From Clostridiales bacterium (lineage in GTDB: Bacteria; Bacillota_A; Clostridia; Peptostreptococcales; Anaerovoracaceae): 15,455 bases of DNA. How positions within the stretch are numbered: position 1 is the stretch's first letter; each line of letters begins with the position of its first letter. Positions 14,287 through 15,455 of this stretch are shown one piece after another. The DNA is taken from positions 1 through 15,455 of the forward strand of contig SVCR01000013.1 of the NCBI GenBank assembly GCA_015058265.1. The letters are read 5' to 3'. The notes below the pieces were generated by a model. It was not told where the DNA came from, searched no databases, and was given only the letters and a program-made list of their open reading frames with translations. Made by a program: the position numbers and the translations under genes.

Positions 14287-15078
14287 CTATCTGGCCTGTC
14301 CCTTCTGACGCGCGAATTCAGCAGCGCCGAGTGCTCCCATCAGCTGAGGGTCTGTCTTCAGATTAATTACTTTGAGCTTGAGTACGTGCTCGATAGCATC
14401 CTTAAGACCGTCGTTCTTAGCGCATCCGCCGGTCAGAGTAATGGAATCTGTAGCGCCTGCCTTCTTAGCCATTACGAAGCATCTCTTAGCAACAGCCATC
14501 TGGATACCCGCAGCGATCTCGTCCATCGGCTTGTCCTCTCCGACAAGAGTGATGACCTCAGACTCAGCAAATACTGTGCACTGTGCAGTGATAGGAATAA
14601 CGTTCTTAGCTGAAAGCGACAGCTTGGAGAACTCCGGAAGTGTCATCTCGAAGGATCTTGCCATTGCTTCATAGAATCTTCCCGTTCCTGCAGCGCACTT
14701 ATCGTTCATAGCGAAGTTCTTGACTGTTCCGTCTGTATCAACAGCTATGCCCTTTACGTCCTGACCGCCTATGTCGATGATAGCCTTGACTGTTGGATCT
14801 GTAACATGTACGCCCATCGCGTGGCATGAGATCTCAGAGATATTCTCGTCGGCGAAAGGAACCTTGTTACGGCCGTATCCGGTCCCGATCAGGTATGCCA
14901 AGTCTTCAGAGGACTTCAGTCCTACCTTGTCGAGTACTTCTTTCATTGCGATCTTTGCAGACTGCTCGGAGTTGATCTTGCTCTTGATAGTGGTATCAGC
15001 AAGCATCTTCCCATCCTCATCAAGGATAACTGCTTTAGTATAAGTAGAACCTACATCACAGCCGCCATAATATTTCAT
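14287..15078 (-). CDS. 2-hydroxyacyl-CoA dehydratase activator (ASKHA ATPase, HgdC/BadF family)
   Basis: A 263-residue ATPase that, as a homodimer holding one [4Fe-4S] cluster at its interface, uses ATP to send a low-potential electron to a dehydratase or related iron-sulfur enzyme. ASKHA nucleotide-binding motifs are present: DVGSTYTKAVI (8-18), DIGGQDVK (102-109) and TGGCAKND near 217. The two cluster cysteines are C128 in NDKCAAGTGRF and C167 in AQCTVFAESEVI. Length is typical. A strong AAAAAAGGAGAG box precedes the ATG at 15078. The upstream gene is a dehydratase-type subunit, its presumed electron acceptor; double-cubane-cluster protein reductases belong to the same family. Downstream lie the CPVC protein and the acetyl-CoA-synthase-like protein. 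Confidence 0.93.
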   Translation of the reverse strand: MKYYGGCDVGSTYTKAVILDEDGKMLADTTIKSKINSEQSAKIAMKEVLDKVGLKSSEDLAYLIGTGYGRNKVPFADENISEISCHAMGVHVTDPTVKAIIDIGGQDVKGIAVDTDGTVKNFAMNDKCAAGTGRFYEAMARSFEMTLPEFSKLSLSAKNVIPITAQCTVFAESEVITLVGEDKPMDEIAAGIQMAVAKRCFVMAKKAGATDSITLTGGCAKNDGLKDAIEHVLKLKVINLKTDPQLMGALGAAEFARQKGQAR

Positions 15079-15161
15079 TTCTTTCTCTCCTTTTTTAGAA
15101 AATATGTGTTGCCCCGCCGTCTCCGGCGATCTTTATCGTAAAAACTGTCCCGTTCATGAGA

Positions 15162-15455
15162 TTACATCGAGATCTCGTCATCAAAGTCTTCAAGGGTAGG
15201 ATCTACCGGCTCTGCTCTCATAACAGTTCTCATATACTCATTGACCTTGCCCCTCATGGTCTTTCTGGAAACTGTTCTCGGATCCATCAGATCATGCTCT
15301 ATCCAGATCATGTGATAATTCCTGTCTCTGCACTGATCGTCGAGGATACCCTGAAGTGTAGCCATGTTCTTGCAGGCTACGTTCTGGTACATGATGATGA
15401 TCTCAGCTCTCCAGTCTTCGACCTGCCTCCAGAGTTCATCAACTACATTATGATA
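15162..15455 (-). CDS. 2-hydroxyacyl-CoA dehydratase/double-cubane-type protein, C-terminal end (partial)
   Basis: Only the last 97 residues are present; the gene enters from the right edge. IIIMYQNVACKNMATLQG and WIEHDLMDPRTVS match the C-terminal end of the HgdB/BcrB dehydratase family, where a cysteine in the first segment is near the iron-sulfur site and the second is the usual IE-D-MDPR stretch. The end is acidic (LEDFDDEISM). The activator gene follows after 83 bp, which contain a small CGCCG-GAGA-CGGCG hairpin. With only one subunit end visible, it could be a subunit of a dehydratase or benzoyl-CoA-reductase-like enzyme, or a single-subunit double-cubane cluster protein. Confidence 0.8.
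   Translation of the reverse strand, partial: YHNVVDELWRQVEDWRAEIIIMYQNVACKNMATLQGILDDQCRDRNYHMIWIEHDLMDPRTVSRKTMRGKVNEYMRTVMRAEPVDPTLEDFDDEISM

Overview
The window looks like chromosome of an anaerobic Bacillota of the class Clostridia. The signs are strong AAGGAG-type ribosome binding sites, sigma-A promoters, a 2-hydroxyacyl-CoA dehydratase/activator cassette, a zinc-type L31, and a compact version of the Bacillus rpmE-prfA-tsaC-rpiB-upp neighbourhood. No species can be named. I see no tRNA, rRNA, CRISPR array, transposase or phage gene. Every gene is on the minus strand except one GntR regulator.

Right to left, which is the direction of transcription for most genes: (1) 15455-13236 is the end of a redox cassette. 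It holds the C-terminal end of a 2-hydroxyacyl-CoA dehydratase or double-cubane-type iron-sulfur protein, its ATP-dependent activator, a 60-residue CPVC membrane-type small protein, and a 245-residue free-standing relative of the middle part of acetyl-CoA synthase. (2) 13221-12811 is rpmE (ribosomal protein L31) with a good promoter, a leader of about 135 nt that can form hairpins, and a terminator. (3) 12771-10883 is a MocR/GabR-type regulator in which the PLP-binding lysine is replaced by serine and which has an unusual C-terminal tail; it has its own promoter and terminator. (4) 10829-6416 is a housekeeping group: prfA, tsaC/sua5, upp, rpiB, then a hydroxypyruvate-reductase-type dehydrogenase behind a terminator. 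(5) 6383-5638 is a plus-strand FCD-family GntR regulator with its terminator. (6) 5445-1 is a divergent operon for four-carbon sugar acids: a two-helix membrane protein of unknown function, a GarR/LtnD-type 3-hydroxyacid dehydrogenase, two different DUF1537 sugar-acid kinases, and a PdxA2-type dehydrogenase cut by the window edge.

The four-carbon acid operon follows the published logic in which a DUF1537 kinase phosphorylates D-threonate or D-erythronate at C4 and PdxA2 oxidises and decarboxylates the product to dihydroxyacetone phosphate. The GntR protein probably represses the operon. A perfect 14-bp palindrome with a GGTATACC core sits between the -35 and -10 of the operon promoter, with a second palindrome and a 42-bp-spaced direct repeat between the divergent genes.

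The parts most worth a second look are the acetyl-CoA-synthase-like protein beside the dehydratase activator, the lysine-less MocR protein, the structured region in front of rpmE, and the operator array of the sugar-acid operon.
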